From: Maricaulis sp017643475 | GTDB taxonomy: Bacteria > Pseudomonadota > Alphaproteobacteria > Caulobacterales > Maricaulaceae | Length of the DNA: 64,000 nucleotides | Assembly: GCF_047123815.1 (NCBI RefSeq) | Contig: NZ_CP138920.1 | Location: 124,001-188,000, forward strand | Direction: 5' to 3' | Shown: one piece after another, positions 26,257 through 34,678 of the stretch | Position numbering within the stretch: the stretch's first letter is position 1 | Layout: each line of letters begins with the position of its first letter | Notes under the pieces: model-generated | Database searches by the model: none | Told to the model about the DNA's origin: nothing | Seen by the model: the letters and a program-made list of their open reading frames with translations, nothing else | Translations under genes and position numbers: made by a program

Positions 26257-27573
26257 TTAGGCCAGTTTCGGATAGATTGGGAAGCGTGCTGTCAGCGCCT
26301 TCACTTCCTCACGCACCCGGGCCTCGACCTCGGCATTGCCTTCCGGGCTCTCAACGAGTGCGTCGAGAACCTCAACCATTAGCTCGCCAATGCGCTTGAA
26401 CTCGGCCTCACCGAAGCCCCGCGTCGTACCCGCCGGAGAGCCGACACGCAGACCGGACGTGACCGTCGGCTTTTCCGGATCAAACGGGACACCATTCTTG
26501 TTACAGGTGATATAGGCCCGCTCGAGCGCTTCCTCGGCGATATTGCCCTTGAGACCTTTCGGACGCAGGTCGATGAGCGCGAGATGGCTGTCGGTGCCAC
26601 CAGACACAATGTCATAACCGCCAGTCAGCACAGCATCGGACATAGCCTTGCAGTTGGCGACGACCTGTTTCGCATAGGCCTTGAACTCCGGTCGCAGCGC
26701 TTCGCCGAAGGCAACGGCCTTGCCGGCGATGACATGCATCAGCGGGCCACCTTGCAGGCCCGGGAAGATTGCAGAGTTGAATTTCTTTCCGAGATCCAGG
26801 TCGTTGGAGATGATCATGCCGCCACGCGGACCGCGCAAGGTCTTGTGAGTGGTCGTCGTGCAGACGTGCGCGTGCGGCACCGGGCTGGGATAGACCCCGC
26901 CGGCGACCAGACCGGCCACGTGCGCCATGTCGATCAGAAGATAGGCGCCAACCTCGTCAGCAATCTTTCGGCATTCGGCAAAATCGATCTCGCGCGGATA
27001 GGCGGAACCACCTGCAACGATCAGGGCCGGCTTGACCTCGTGCGCCTGCTTGCGCAGCGCGTCATAGTCGATCAGGGCCGTGTCCTTGTCGACGCCATAG
27101 GCATGCGCCTCGAACCATTTGCCCGACATGTTCGGGCGCGCGCCGTGTGTCAGGTGACCACCGGCATCCAGCGACATGCCCAGGATTTTGTCACCCGGCT
27201 TGAGCAAGGCCAGGAAGACACCCTGATTGGCCTGGCTGCCAGAACTCGGCTGGACATTGGCATAGGCAGCGCCAAACAATTCCTTGGCCCGATCGATGGC
27301 CAGTTGTTCAACGACATCAACATGCTCGCACCCGCCATAATAGCGGCGCCCCGGATAACCTTCCGCGTATTTATTCGTCAGCGGAGAGCCCTGCGCCTCA
27401 AGCACAGCGCGCGACACGATATTCTCTGAAGCGATCAGCTCGATCTGATTCTGCTGGCGCAGAATCTCGGCGTGAATGGCTCCGGCAACTTCGCGATCGG
27501 ATTCGACGACCGGCTGAGAGAAAAACGCTTCTGTGGAAGCCGTATCCATCGTGTCAGTGAGAGTGTCAGTCAT
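26257..27573 (-). CDS. glyA: Serine hydroxymethyltransferase
   Basis: Interconverts serine and glycine with tetrahydrofolate; a PLP enzyme of 438 residues. The PLP lysine lies in TTTTHKTLRGPRGG. IELIASENIVS, YAEGYPGRRYYGG and ANVQPSSGSQAN are all conserved. An N-terminal 25-residue polar extension precedes the core. It heads the nrdR-ribD-ribE-ribB-ribH-nusB-thiL run, with no spacer longer than 9 nt. Confidence 0.96.
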   Translation of the reverse strand: MTDTLTDTMDTASTEAFFSQPVVESDREVAGAIHAEILRQQNQIELIASENIVSRAVLEAQGSPLTNKYAEGYPGRRYYGGCEHVDVVEQLAIDRAKELFGAAYANVQPSSGSQANQGVFLALLKPGDKILGMSLDAGGHLTHGARPNMSGKWFEAHAYGVDKDTALIDYDALRKQAHEVKPALIVAGGSAYPREIDFAECRKIADEVGAYLLIDMAHVAGLVAGGVYPSPVPHAHVCTTTTHKTLRGPRGGMIISNDLDLGKKFNSAIFPGLQGGPLMHVIAGKAVAFGEALRPEFKAYAKQVVANCKAMSDAVLTGGYDIVSGGTDSHLALIDLRPKGLKGNIAEEALERAYITCNKNGVPFDPEKPTVTSGLRVGSPAGTTRGFGEAEFKRIGELMVEVLDALVESPEGNAEVEARVREEVKALTARFPIYPKLA

Positions 27574-27672
27574 GGCGGGTCCTTACTCGTTATGCCGCTT
27601 TGATAGGATGGTGCTCACGGGCCTTCAAGCTTCCTTTTTGCAAGACCGCATCTCGCCTCGTGAACGCCCTGC

Positions 27673-27688
27673 AATATTACGGAATATT
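27673..27688. promoter_or_regulatory. AT-rich repeat AATATT-N4-AATATT upstream of mucR
   Basis: Two AATATT hexamers separated by ACGG lie in the AT-rich gap between glyA and mucR, about 145 nt before the mucR start. MucR-family proteins bind AT-rich sites and often regulate their own genes, so this is a candidate operator by position and composition only. Confidence 0.3.
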
Positions 27689-27830
27689 TATATTACTCAC
27701 ACTGCACGTAACGAATACCGAAATGCACTTCTGAAGACTTGAATTGTGATTCAACTAACCATATCCCTCCAATACGAACAGCGTTCACTTTACGCTGCCC
27801 TCATCCAAAAAAAGCAAAAAGGGATCGGAT

Positions 27831-28250
27831 ATGACTGACAACGCTCTGCCTGATATCGACAGAGAAGAACTGCTTCGCATGACGACTGAAATCGTCTCGT
27901 CATATCTGTCACACAACTCAATGCCGGCCGAAAGTGTGCCAGACCTGATCAAGTCTGTGCACGCCACAATGACAAGTGTTTCCTCGATCGAGGAAAAAAT
28001 TGAGCAAAAAGTAAAGCCGGCTGTACCAGTTTCCAAATCAATCGCGGACGATCACATCGTTTGTCTTGAAGACGGCAAGAAGCTGAAAATGCTCAAGCGC
28101 TATCTTCGCTCCCAATACAACATGTCCCCGGACGAATACCGCCAGAAATGGAATCTGCCCTCGGATTATCCGATGGTCGCGCCCGCCTATTCACGCAAGC
28201 GTTCGCAGTTTGCCAAGGATATTGGCCTGGGCCGGGGCGCCAAGGCGTAA
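27831..28250 (+). CDS. MucR/Ros-family transcriptional regulator without the usual zinc ligands
   Basis: A 139-residue regulator of the Ros/MucR family, which controls surface polysaccharide, motility and cell-cycle genes in alphaproteobacteria. The N-terminal 60 residues are the oligomerisation region. The DNA-binding domain runs from DDHIVCLEDGKKLKMLKRYL through SPDEYRQKWNLPSDYPMVAP. In the C-x2-C-x9-H-x4-H pattern of Ros, this protein has Cys78, Asp81, Tyr91 and Tyr96, so zinc binding is unlikely. The ATG has AGGGAT upstream, and a strong terminator follows. Confidence 0.88.
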   Translation: MTDNALPDIDREELLRMTTEIVSSYLSHNSMPAESVPDLIKSVHATMTSVSSIEEKIEQKVKPAVPVSKSIADDHIVCLEDGKKLKMLKRYLRSQYNMSPDEYRQKWNLPSDYPMVAPAYSRKRSQFAKDIGLGRGAKA

Positions 28251-28259
28251 GACCCAGCT

Positions 28260-28484
28260 TCAAGCAGTAATACCGCGGCCGGGCTTCGAACCCGGCCGTT
28301 TTTTATTGGCGTCCTTGTCCTGTTTCCATTTCAGCTTGGCGACGGCCAGGCGCTCGATTTCCGCCCGCGAAGTTTTTTCAGGCACCTGAAAGACGACCTC
28401 GTCACCGGTCACACCGTCAACCGCAGCGACACGCACTGCGTTCCCGATCCCGACAATTTCAAGATAGATATCGTGGCCGCCCAT
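28260..28484 (-). CDS. Small protein of unknown function downstream of hemA
   Basis: A 74-residue protein starting MGGHDIYLEIVGIGNAVRVA, with a beta-rich first half, a helix (SRAEIERLAVAKLKWKQD) and a basic Lys/Arg/Gly tail. Proteins of this size and pattern occur next to hemA in other alphaproteobacteria (a DUF family), but I assign no function. It starts 12 nt after hemA. Its last codons overlap the mucR terminator on the opposite strand. Confidence 0.65.
   Translation of the reverse strand: MGGHDIYLEIVGIGNAVRVAAVDGVTGDEVVFQVPEKTSRAEIERLAVAKLKWKQDKDANKKRPGSKPGRGITA
28276..28304 (+). terminator. Rho-independent terminator of mucR
   Basis: CGGCCGGG, a 7-nt loop containing TTCG, CCCGGCCG, then TTTTTT. 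The stem is perfect over 8 bp. It lies inside the 3' end of the convergent small gene on the other strand. Confidence 0.85.
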
Positions 28485-28496
28485 CCAGCCTCACGA

Positions 28497-29726
28497 TCAG
28501 GCGGTGGCGAGGCCGTCCTGGCCTTCCGCAGACGCCTCTTCCCAGACCACGTCGAGCGCCGTGATCAATTGATCAAACATCTCATCCGTATGCAACGGTG
28601 TCGGCGTCAGTCGAAGACGCTCGGTGCCCCGCGGAACGGTGGGATAGTTGATCGGCTGCACATAGATGCCGTGATCCGCGAGCAGACGATCGGTGATGCG
28701 CTTGCACAGAACCGGATCGCCAACCTTGACCGGGACGATATGGGTCACGGACGGCATCACAGGATAACCGGCGTCGGCCAGGCGCTGTTTCAGCGTCGCC
28801 GCGCGTTCCTGGTGTTTCTCGCGCAGATGATTGGATGATTTGAGATATTCGACGCTTGCGCGGGCTCCGGCGGCCAGCGAAGGAGGCAGTGCCGTCGTGA
28901 AAATGAAGCCCGGTGCCATGGAACGGATCGCATCGATGATAGCGCCGTCCGCGGCGATATAGCCGCCCATTACGCCAAACGCCTTGCCCAGAGTGCCCTC
29001 GATAATGTCGACACGATGCATAAGACCATTCCGCTCGGCGATGCCGGCGCCGCGCAAGCCGTAAAGGCCCACTGCGTGCACTTCGTCGAGATAGGTCAGC
29101 GCATTGTATTTTTCAGCCAGGTCACACACGGCCTCGATCGGACCGATGTCACCGTCCATGGAATAGACACTCTCGAAGGCAATCACTTTTGGCGCATCAA
29201 TCGGAGCGGCCTTGAGCAATTCTTCCAGATGCTCGACATCATTGTGCCGCCAGACATGTTTCTCACAGCGCGCGCCCTTCACACCTTCGATCATCGAGGC
29301 GTGGTTCAGCTCGTCGGAGAAGATAATCAGACCCGGCAGGATCTTGCCCAGCGTCGCCAGCGTGGCTTCGTTGGCGATATAGCCGGAGGTGAAGAGAAGT
29401 GCGGCATCTTTCTGGTGCAGGTCGGCGAGCGAGTGCTCGAGCTCGACATGATAATGCGTGGTGCCGGAAATATTGCGGGTGCCGCCAGCGCCTGAACCGA
29501 CTTCGTCGATCGCGGCTTTCATCGATTCCACGACGCAGGGAATCTGCCCCATGCCGAGATAATCATTGGAGCACCAGACCGTCACATCGCGGACATCACC
29601 TTCCGGTGTGCGCCAGCGAGCATTGGGGAAATCACCCTTCTTGCGCATGAGATTGGCAAAGACGCGGTAACGGCCTTCCGCCTTGACGCGACGTACAGCT
29701 GATCCAAATGCGGCTTGGTAATCCAT
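28497..29726 (-). CDS. hemA: 5-aminolevulinate synthase (Shemin pathway)
   Basis: Condenses glycine and succinyl-CoA to 5-aminolevulinate, the first tetrapyrrole step in alphaproteobacteria. The 409-residue PLP enzyme has CSNDYLGMG, GSGAGGTRNISGTTHYHVELE, FESVYSMDGDIGP, DEVHAVGLYG and the PLP lysine in EGTLGKAFGVMGGY. No heme-regulatory cysteine-proline motif is seen at its N-terminus. Confidence 0.97.
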   Translation of the reverse strand: MDYQAAFGSAVRRVKAEGRYRVFANLMRKKGDFPNARWRTPEGDVRDVTVWCSNDYLGMGQIPCVVESMKAAIDEVGSGAGGTRNISGTTHYHVELEHSLADLHQKDAALLFTSGYIANEATLATLGKILPGLIIFSDELNHASMIEGVKGARCEKHVWRHNDVEHLEELLKAAPIDAPKVIAFESVYSMDGDIGPIEAVCDLAEKYNALTYLDEVHAVGLYGLRGAGIAERNGLMHRVDIIEGTLGKAFGVMGGYIAADGAIIDAIRSMAPGFIFTTALPPSLAAGARASVEYLKSSNHLREKHQERAATLKQRLADAGYPVMPSVTHIVPVKVGDPVLCKRITDRLLADHGIYVQPINYPTVPRGTERLRLTPTPLHTDEMFDQLITALDVVWEEASAEGQDGLATA

Positions 29727-29837
29727 GGGGGCCTCGTAACAGTCTGTCCCGCTCAGTGGGAACTGAGTCTCGGTATAAACTGTTAACGGCGCTCCTGCGA
29801 ATGGACGAAGCGCCGCACCCTGATTTTTTTGCAGTAC

Positions 29838-30329
29838 TTACATCCGGAAGCGGATGTGATCTGACCAGAAACGTTCGATCCGTGTGAGCGCTGTATTGAC
29901 GGTCGGAAGCGTCTCGCCTTCCACACCACCCACCGGATGCAGGGATCCGGCCTGGCGCGCAAAGAGTTCATTGAGCTGTTCGCGCACCGCATGACCGCTT
30001 TCGGTCAGGCTGACACGCACAGACCGACGATCCGTGGAAGAACGCTCGTGGCGGATGTAACCGGCATCCACGAGCTTCTTGAGATTATAGGAGACGTTGG
30101 AGCCCAGATAATGGCCACGCGTCCTCAATTCGCCCGCAGTGAGCTCCTGGTCACCGATATTGAACAACAGCAGCGCCTGCACGCTGTTCACATCCTCGAG
30201 CCCTTCGCGGTCCAGCTCGTCCTTGACAACATCGAGAAGCTGGCGATGCAAACGCTCCACCAGTTGAAGAAGTTCGAGATATTCTGCCTGCGGTCCTGCC
30301 TGCGGCGTTACGCTTTCAGCCAATGCCAT
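29838..30329 (-). CDS. MarR-family transcriptional regulator (LdtR-like)
   Basis: A 163-residue winged-helix regulator with the MarR recognition helix and wing (GSNVSYNLKKLVDAGYIRHERSSTDRRSVRVSLTESG) near residues 75-110. Helical dimerisation segments lie on both sides. It resembles the alphaproteobacterial LdtR group by length and the VNSVQALLLFNIGDQELTAGEL segment. Its target cannot be read from context, since the neighbouring 111-nt gap to hemA holds no clear operator. Confidence 0.8.
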   Translation of the reverse strand: MALAESVTPQAGPQAEYLELLQLVERLHRQLLDVVKDELDREGLEDVNSVQALLLFNIGDQELTAGELRTRGHYLGSNVSYNLKKLVDAGYIRHERSSTDRRSVRVSLTESGHAVREQLNELFARQAGSLHPVGGVEGETLPTVNTALTRIERFWSDHIRFRM

Positions 30330-30396
30330 GGTCTGTACTCCACCCGATCTTTTTGATCTTTGGATGGGACGCTAAACGCAAAGCTCTAAAAACCGC

Positions 30397-31290
30397 TTAA
30401 TTTTTACCCCAACTTCCTATCAATAGCTCGTAAATACCTGAAAAGTCTTTATCACGACCGCCCAGATTGTCGAACATGGCATAGAGCGCCTCGGCCTGGG
30501 CACCCAGCGGCGTGGATGCACCGGCGCTTTGGGCCGCATCCTGGGCGAGTTTGAGATCCTTCAGCATCATCGCCGTGGCGAAACCGGGCTGATAGTCGTT
30601 ATTGGCCGGCGTGGTCTGGACCGGACCCGGCACCGGGCAATAGCTGGTCATGGACCAGGACTGGCCGGAGGCCTTGGACGAGATATCGAAGAATTTCTGC
30701 TGGTCGAGACCCAGCTTGTCCGCCAGTGCGAAGGCCTCACACGTGCCGATCATGGTGATGGCCAGCAGCATGTTGTTACAGATCTTGGCGGCCTGGCCTG
30801 CACCGGTATCACCGGCATGGATCACGGCCTTGCCCATCGCCTGCAGGAAAGGCTCGGCGGCGGCAAAATCGTCTGCGGAACCACCGACCATGAAGGTCAG
30901 CGTGCCGCCCGTGGCCGCTGCGACACCGCCAGAGACCGGCGCATCGACAAACTTGAATCCCTTGTCGACGGCCGCACCACCGACATGGCGCGCACTGTCG
31001 ACGTCAATCGTGGAGCAATCCAGGAAGAGCGTACCCGGCGCCGCGACCGGGAAGACCTGGCCTTCATAGACCGCGCGCACATGTTTGCCCGCGGGCAACA
31101 TCGTGACCACGGCGTCCGCGCCGGCAACGGCGTCCGTTGCGGACCCTGCGGCTGACGCGCCCTGCTCCACCGCCTGAGCCACAGCGGCGTCGGACAGGTC
31201 AAACGCCTTCACATCATGGCCGGCCTTGACCAGGTTGGCTGCCATGCCCGAGCCCATATTGCCTAGACCGATAAATGCGATCGTCGCCAT
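30397..31290 (-). CDS. mmsB: 3-hydroxyisobutyrate dehydrogenase
   Basis: NAD-dependent oxidation of 3-hydroxyisobutyrate to methylmalonate semialdehyde in valine breakdown. The 297-residue protein begins with FIGLGNMGSGMAANLVKAGH. The family substrate motif FVDAPVSGGVAAATGGTLTFMVGG and GAGQAAKICNNMLLAI with the catalytic Lys are present. It ends the valine operon with the hydrolase and acyl-CoA dehydrogenase upstream. Confidence 0.93.
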   Translation of the reverse strand: MATIAFIGLGNMGSGMAANLVKAGHDVKAFDLSDAAVAQAVEQGASAAGSATDAVAGADAVVTMLPAGKHVRAVYEGQVFPVAAPGTLFLDCSTIDVDSARHVGGAAVDKGFKFVDAPVSGGVAAATGGTLTFMVGGSADDFAAAEPFLQAMGKAVIHAGDTGAGQAAKICNNMLLAITMIGTCEAFALADKLGLDQQKFFDISSKASGQSWSMTSYCPVPGPVQTTPANNDYQPGFATAMMLKDLKLAQDAAQSAGASTPLGAQAEALYAMFDNLGGRDKDFSGIYELLIGSWGKN

Positions 31291-31314
31291 CTCGTATTCT
31301 CCCCTTGCCTGTCC

Positions 31315-32385
31315 TTAAGCGTCGTCGCCCAGGAAGGTCATTTCATGGTCTGCGTCGAGGGGTTCAAAAGCCTCGGCGATATCATTGTCATTGACGCTGG
31401 CCAGCGTGGACGGATCCCAGACCGGCGCATTGTCCTTGTCGATGATGACGGCGCGTACGCCCTCATAGAAATCCTTGCCCTTCAGGCACCAGCTCGAAGC
31501 GCGCAGGTCCTGGCGCATGACATCTTCAAAGGACAGGTCCGCGCCCTTTCGCAGCGCCGCCAGCGTGAGCTTCAACGCGGCCGGGGACTTGGACGACAGG
31601 ATTTTCGCCTGTTTTGTCGACCAGCCATCACCGGCGCCCTCGATGCGCGCAATGATCTCCTCGACCCGATTGCCGGCAAAGGCTGCATCGATCAGGCCGC
31701 GCGTATGAGCCAGGTCGCTGTCACCGGGATCTCCGGAAAATTCTTCGAGCAGGACTTCCAGCGCGTCGTCATCGGAAAGATCTGCGCTCTCTAGAGCCGC
31801 CACCAGCGCATCATACTGGCTGGACGGGCAGTAATGGGTCGCGAGGCCCGATGCGACCGCGTCAGCAGCCTTGAGGCGAGCGCCCGTCAGCCCCATCCAG
31901 GTGCCGATCTCGCCAGCCAGACGCGGCAGAAAATAGGCCCCGCCCACATCCGGGTGGAAACCGATCCCGGTCTCCGGCATGGCAAACATCGTGCGGTCGC
32001 CTGCAACACGGTGGGAGCCGTGTACGGAGACGCCAACACCGCCGCCCATGGTGATGCCATCGATCAGCGCCACATAGGGTTTGGGATAGTGGAAAATGAG
32101 CGTGTTGAGACGATACTCGTCGCGCCAGAACAGCCAGGCATCATCATTGCCGGCCTTGCCGCTGTCATGCAGTTTGAGGATATCCCCGCCCGCACAGAAC
32201 CCCTTCTCGCCCGCGCCATCAACGACGATCGCCTTGACATCGTCATCATGACGCCAGCTCTCCAGCGCCTCGATCATCATCAGACACATCGGGTGGGTCA
32301 GCGCGTTGAGCGCCTTGGGACGATTGAGCGTGATCCGGCCAACCTGACCGGTCTTGCGGGCGATGATTTCGGGTTCGTCAGTCAA
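31315..32385 (-). CDS. 3-hydroxyisobutyryl-CoA hydrolase (enoyl-CoA hydratase/isomerase fold)
   Basis: Releases 3-hydroxyisobutyrate from its CoA ester, the step before mmsB. The 356-residue crotonase-fold protein has KGFCAGGDI (oxyanion hole), DGITMGGGVGVSVHGSHRV, and FAMPETGIGFHPDVGGAYFLPRL with the catalytic Glu and Asp of the hydrolase subgroup. It uses a TTG start with GAGGA about 7 nt upstream, close behind the preceding stop. Confidence 0.88.
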   Translation of the reverse strand: MTDEPEIIARKTGQVGRITLNRPKALNALTHPMCLMMIEALESWRHDDDVKAIVVDGAGEKGFCAGGDILKLHDSGKAGNDDAWLFWRDEYRLNTLIFHYPKPYVALIDGITMGGGVGVSVHGSHRVAGDRTMFAMPETGIGFHPDVGGAYFLPRLAGEIGTWMGLTGARLKAADAVASGLATHYCPSSQYDALVAALESADLSDDDALEVLLEEFSGDPGDSDLAHTRGLIDAAFAGNRVEEIIARIEGAGDGWSTKQAKILSSKSPAALKLTLAALRKGADLSFEDVMRQDLRASSWCLKGKDFYEGVRAVIIDKDNAPVWDPSTLASVNDNDIAEAFEPLDADHEMTFLGDDA

Positions 32386-32388
32386 GGT

Positions 32389-32847
32389 TCAGTCCTCGTC
32401 TTCGATGCAGAAGATTCCAATTTTCTTGCCGTCTACTACACCAACGGCGAGGTCGAAAGTGGATTGCGTGAAAGGTTGCCAGCCGCCACTACATCCACCC
32501 CCGATGATCTCTCCCCAGTTCGTAAAGGCACGTGCCGCGTCCGAGAAATCAGCAAAAAAGCTGTTCACCCGTGGATGGGACAACAAACGCCTCGGCAGAG
32601 CAAACGAGTTATAGGCGATCCCTTTCTTGGCCCGGTCCGCTGCCAGAAGCCTCGCTTCGTCCAGGGGGACCTCTCGCCAATGCGAATGCGTAAACTCATC
32701 CGCCAGCGGGGCGACGGCAGGCTGGAATGAATGACGCAAACGGATCAAACGCGCTCGATCAGACCCAGAAGCATAAACCTCTTCAGCGACCAGCCATGAC
32801 AGCCAGTTGCGGCGACCACTGCTGGTCACCGTCAGCAGGTCACTCAT
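32389..32847 (-). CDS. Unknown protein in the valine operon (152 aa)
   Basis: A soluble 152-residue protein that I do not recognise. It has conserved-looking stretches RRLLSHPRVNSFFADFSDAA and WGEIIGGGCSGGW. It ends with the acidic IFCIEDED. It has no signal peptide, membrane segment or known motif. It overlaps the upstream unknown gene by 8 nt and ends 3 nt before the hydrolase start, so it is co-translated with the valine genes. Confidence 0.65.
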   Translation of the reverse strand: MSDLLTVTSSGRRNWLSWLVAEEVYASGSDRARLIRLRHSFQPAVAPLADEFTHSHWREVPLDEARLLAADRAKKGIAYNSFALPRRLLSHPRVNSFFADFSDAARAFTNWGEIIGGGCSGGWQPFTQSTFDLAVGVVDGKKIGIFCIEDED

Positions 32848-33265
32848 AAAACTCCCTCAGCGCCCACTCATCCTCGACCCATTCCGGTTCGAGGGTGGCG
32901 AAGACCAGGCCGATCCAGCCGAAACGATCATCATTGGCCTGTTCGGCCAGGGCGGGTTCGTGTTTGAGCGGGACCCAGCAGACCAGATCGCCGACTTTTA
33001 CGTCCTGCTTGGGCGCATAGGTCGTTTTGGAGAGCGCGATGAAACCGCCATCATTGGACGCGACACGCAGGGTCAGGCGCAAACAGCCATCCTCTTCCAC
33101 GGACATGGGTTCATCAGCGCCGAACTCGTCCTTGGCGTCCAGAACGATCCCGACCATGGGCTGTTCGGGCACAATGCCCTCTTCCGCATCGGCACAGGCC
33201 TGGGCGAAGGCCTCCAGGGTGGTGTCAAAGCTCTTTGGCTCGCTGGCCCCGGTCTCTTCGCCCAT
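32840..33265 (-). CDS. Unknown acidic protein in the valine operon (141 aa)
   Basis: A 141-residue acidic protein, predicted mostly beta, with a GDLVCWVPLKHEPA segment and a C-terminal DDRFGWIGLVFATLEPEW. It has no recognised family. It starts 12 nt downstream of the acyl-CoA dehydrogenase stop, with GGAG before the ATG, and overlaps the next unknown gene. The tight spacing argues that it is expressed with the pathway enzymes. Confidence 0.65.
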   Translation of the reverse strand: MGEETGASEPKSFDTTLEAFAQACADAEEGIVPEQPMVGIVLDAKDEFGADEPMSVEEDGCLRLTLRVASNDGGFIALSKTTYAPKQDVKVGDLVCWVPLKHEPALAEQANDDRFGWIGLVFATLEPEWVEDEWALREFYE

Positions 33266-33276
33266 GGCGCTCTCCT

Positions 33277-34413
33277 TTATGCGGTCAATTGCTTGGCGAT
33301 GATCACTCGCATGATTTCATTCGTGCCTTCAAGGATCTGGTGGACACGCAGGTCACGCACGATGCGCTCGAGCGGATAGTCTTTCAGATAACCGTAACCG
33401 CCGTGCAGCTGCAGGGCCTGGTTGGCGACGTCGAAACAGGTGTCCGTCGCAAACCGCTTGGCCATGGCGCAATACTGCGCCGCCATCGGGTCCTTGGTAT
33501 CGAGTGCCGCTGCCGCGCGATAGAGCATCAGGCGCGAGGCATCGAGCTCGGTCGCCATGTCGGCCAGCTTGAACTGGGTGACCTGGAACTGGGCCAGCTC
33601 ACGACCGAATTGCTTGCGGGTGTGGACGTATTCCTTGGCAGTCTCGAACGCCTCGGTCGCACCGCCCAGCGAGCAGGCACCGATATTGATACGGCCACCA
33701 TTGAGGCCATTCATCGCCAGGGTGAAGCCCATGCCCTCATCGGCGAGACGGTTGGCGACCGCGACGCGGCAGTCCTCAAACGTGACGACGCGCGTCGGCT
33801 GGGCATTCCAGCCCATTTTCTTTTCGTTCGCGCCAAAGCTGAGACCGGGCGTGTCCTTCTCGACCACGACGGTGGAGACCCCCTTGGGACCATCATCACC
33901 GGTGCGGCACATCACGACGTAATAGTCAGACGTACCCGCGCCGGAAATGAACGCCTTGGAACCATTGAGCACGTAATGATCGCCATCACGCTTGGCACGG
34001 GTGCGCAGGCTCGCCGCGTCGGAACCGGCACCCGGCTCTGTCAGGCAGTAGGACGCGATCTTGTCCATGGTCATCATGCCCGGCAGGAAACGCTGGCGCT
34101 GTTCCTCATTGCCCCAGGTGTCGATCATCCAGGCGCACATATTGTGGATAGACAGGAAGGCCGCTGTCGCGACACAGCCGCGCGACAGCTCTTCAAAGAT
34201 CAGCGCCGCATCCAGGCGGGTCAGGTTGGAACCGCCCACATCCTCGCGCGTGTAAATTCCGGCAAAGCCCAGCTCGGCGGCTTCGCGCATCACATCGACA
34301 GGGAAAATCTTCTCTTCATCCCAATGCGCTGCGTTCGGCTTGAGCCGGTCGTCAGCAAATTTGCGCGCCATATCGCGGATCAGGGACTGGTCTTCGGTGA
34401 GAGAGAAGTGCAC
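33277..34413 (-). CDS. Acyl-CoA dehydrogenase, probably isobutyryl-CoA dehydrogenase
   Basis: A 378-residue FAD enzyme. CLTEPGAGSDAASLRTRA and KAFISGAG are the FAD/substrate signatures. The catalytic Glu lies in HQILEGTNEIMR near the C-terminus, as in short-chain acyl-CoA dehydrogenases. Being followed by the 3-hydroxyisobutyryl-CoA hydrolase and mmsB points to isobutyryl-CoA oxidation in valine degradation. The GTG at 34413, with GGAG upstream, was chosen over an in-frame upstream start. Confidence 0.88.
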   Translation of the reverse strand: MHFSLTEDQSLIRDMARKFADDRLKPNAAHWDEEKIFPVDVMREAAELGFAGIYTREDVGGSNLTRLDAALIFEELSRGCVATAAFLSIHNMCAWMIDTWGNEEQRQRFLPGMMTMDKIASYCLTEPGAGSDAASLRTRAKRDGDHYVLNGSKAFISGAGTSDYYVVMCRTGDDGPKGVSTVVVEKDTPGLSFGANEKKMGWNAQPTRVVTFEDCRVAVANRLADEGMGFTLAMNGLNGGRINIGACSLGGATEAFETAKEYVHTRKQFGRELAQFQVTQFKLADMATELDASRLMLYRAAAALDTKDPMAAQYCAMAKRFATDTCFDVANQALQLHGGYGYLKDYPLERIVRDLRVHQILEGTNEIMRVIIAKQLTA

Positions 34414-34678
34414 GGCGGCGCTCCATGATTTGCTTGCGTTGGGCGGAGAGCTATCGCGGCTTGACCCGCGGGGCAAGTTTCGTTTGTTGCATGGGCGCGA
34501 TCCGGCATAACGACGCTGCCATTAGCCCCGACGGGAAACAGCTATTCCGCTGCGCTGCACAATACGCATGATCTGTTCAGGAAGTTGCGGCCAGGCACCT
34601 GAGCGGGTTTGCCACACTATCCCCTGATCCCGTATCCAGTTACCAGAACACTGAATCACAACCGCGCCGGACATCGAC

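Noticed and set aside
23020..27573. FMN riboswitch before the riboflavin genes
   Set aside because: The rib genes are overlapping or separated by a few nucleotides and contain no leader long enough for an FMN element. No such fold was seen upstream of glyA either.
34522..34674. Possible 50-residue ORF on the minus strand, starting opposite the hemB start (MSGAVVIQCSGNWIRDQG...)
   Set aside because: It overlaps the divergent hemB start region, has no clear ribosome-binding site or promoter space, and no recognised family. It reads smoothly but could be chance; conservation would be needed.
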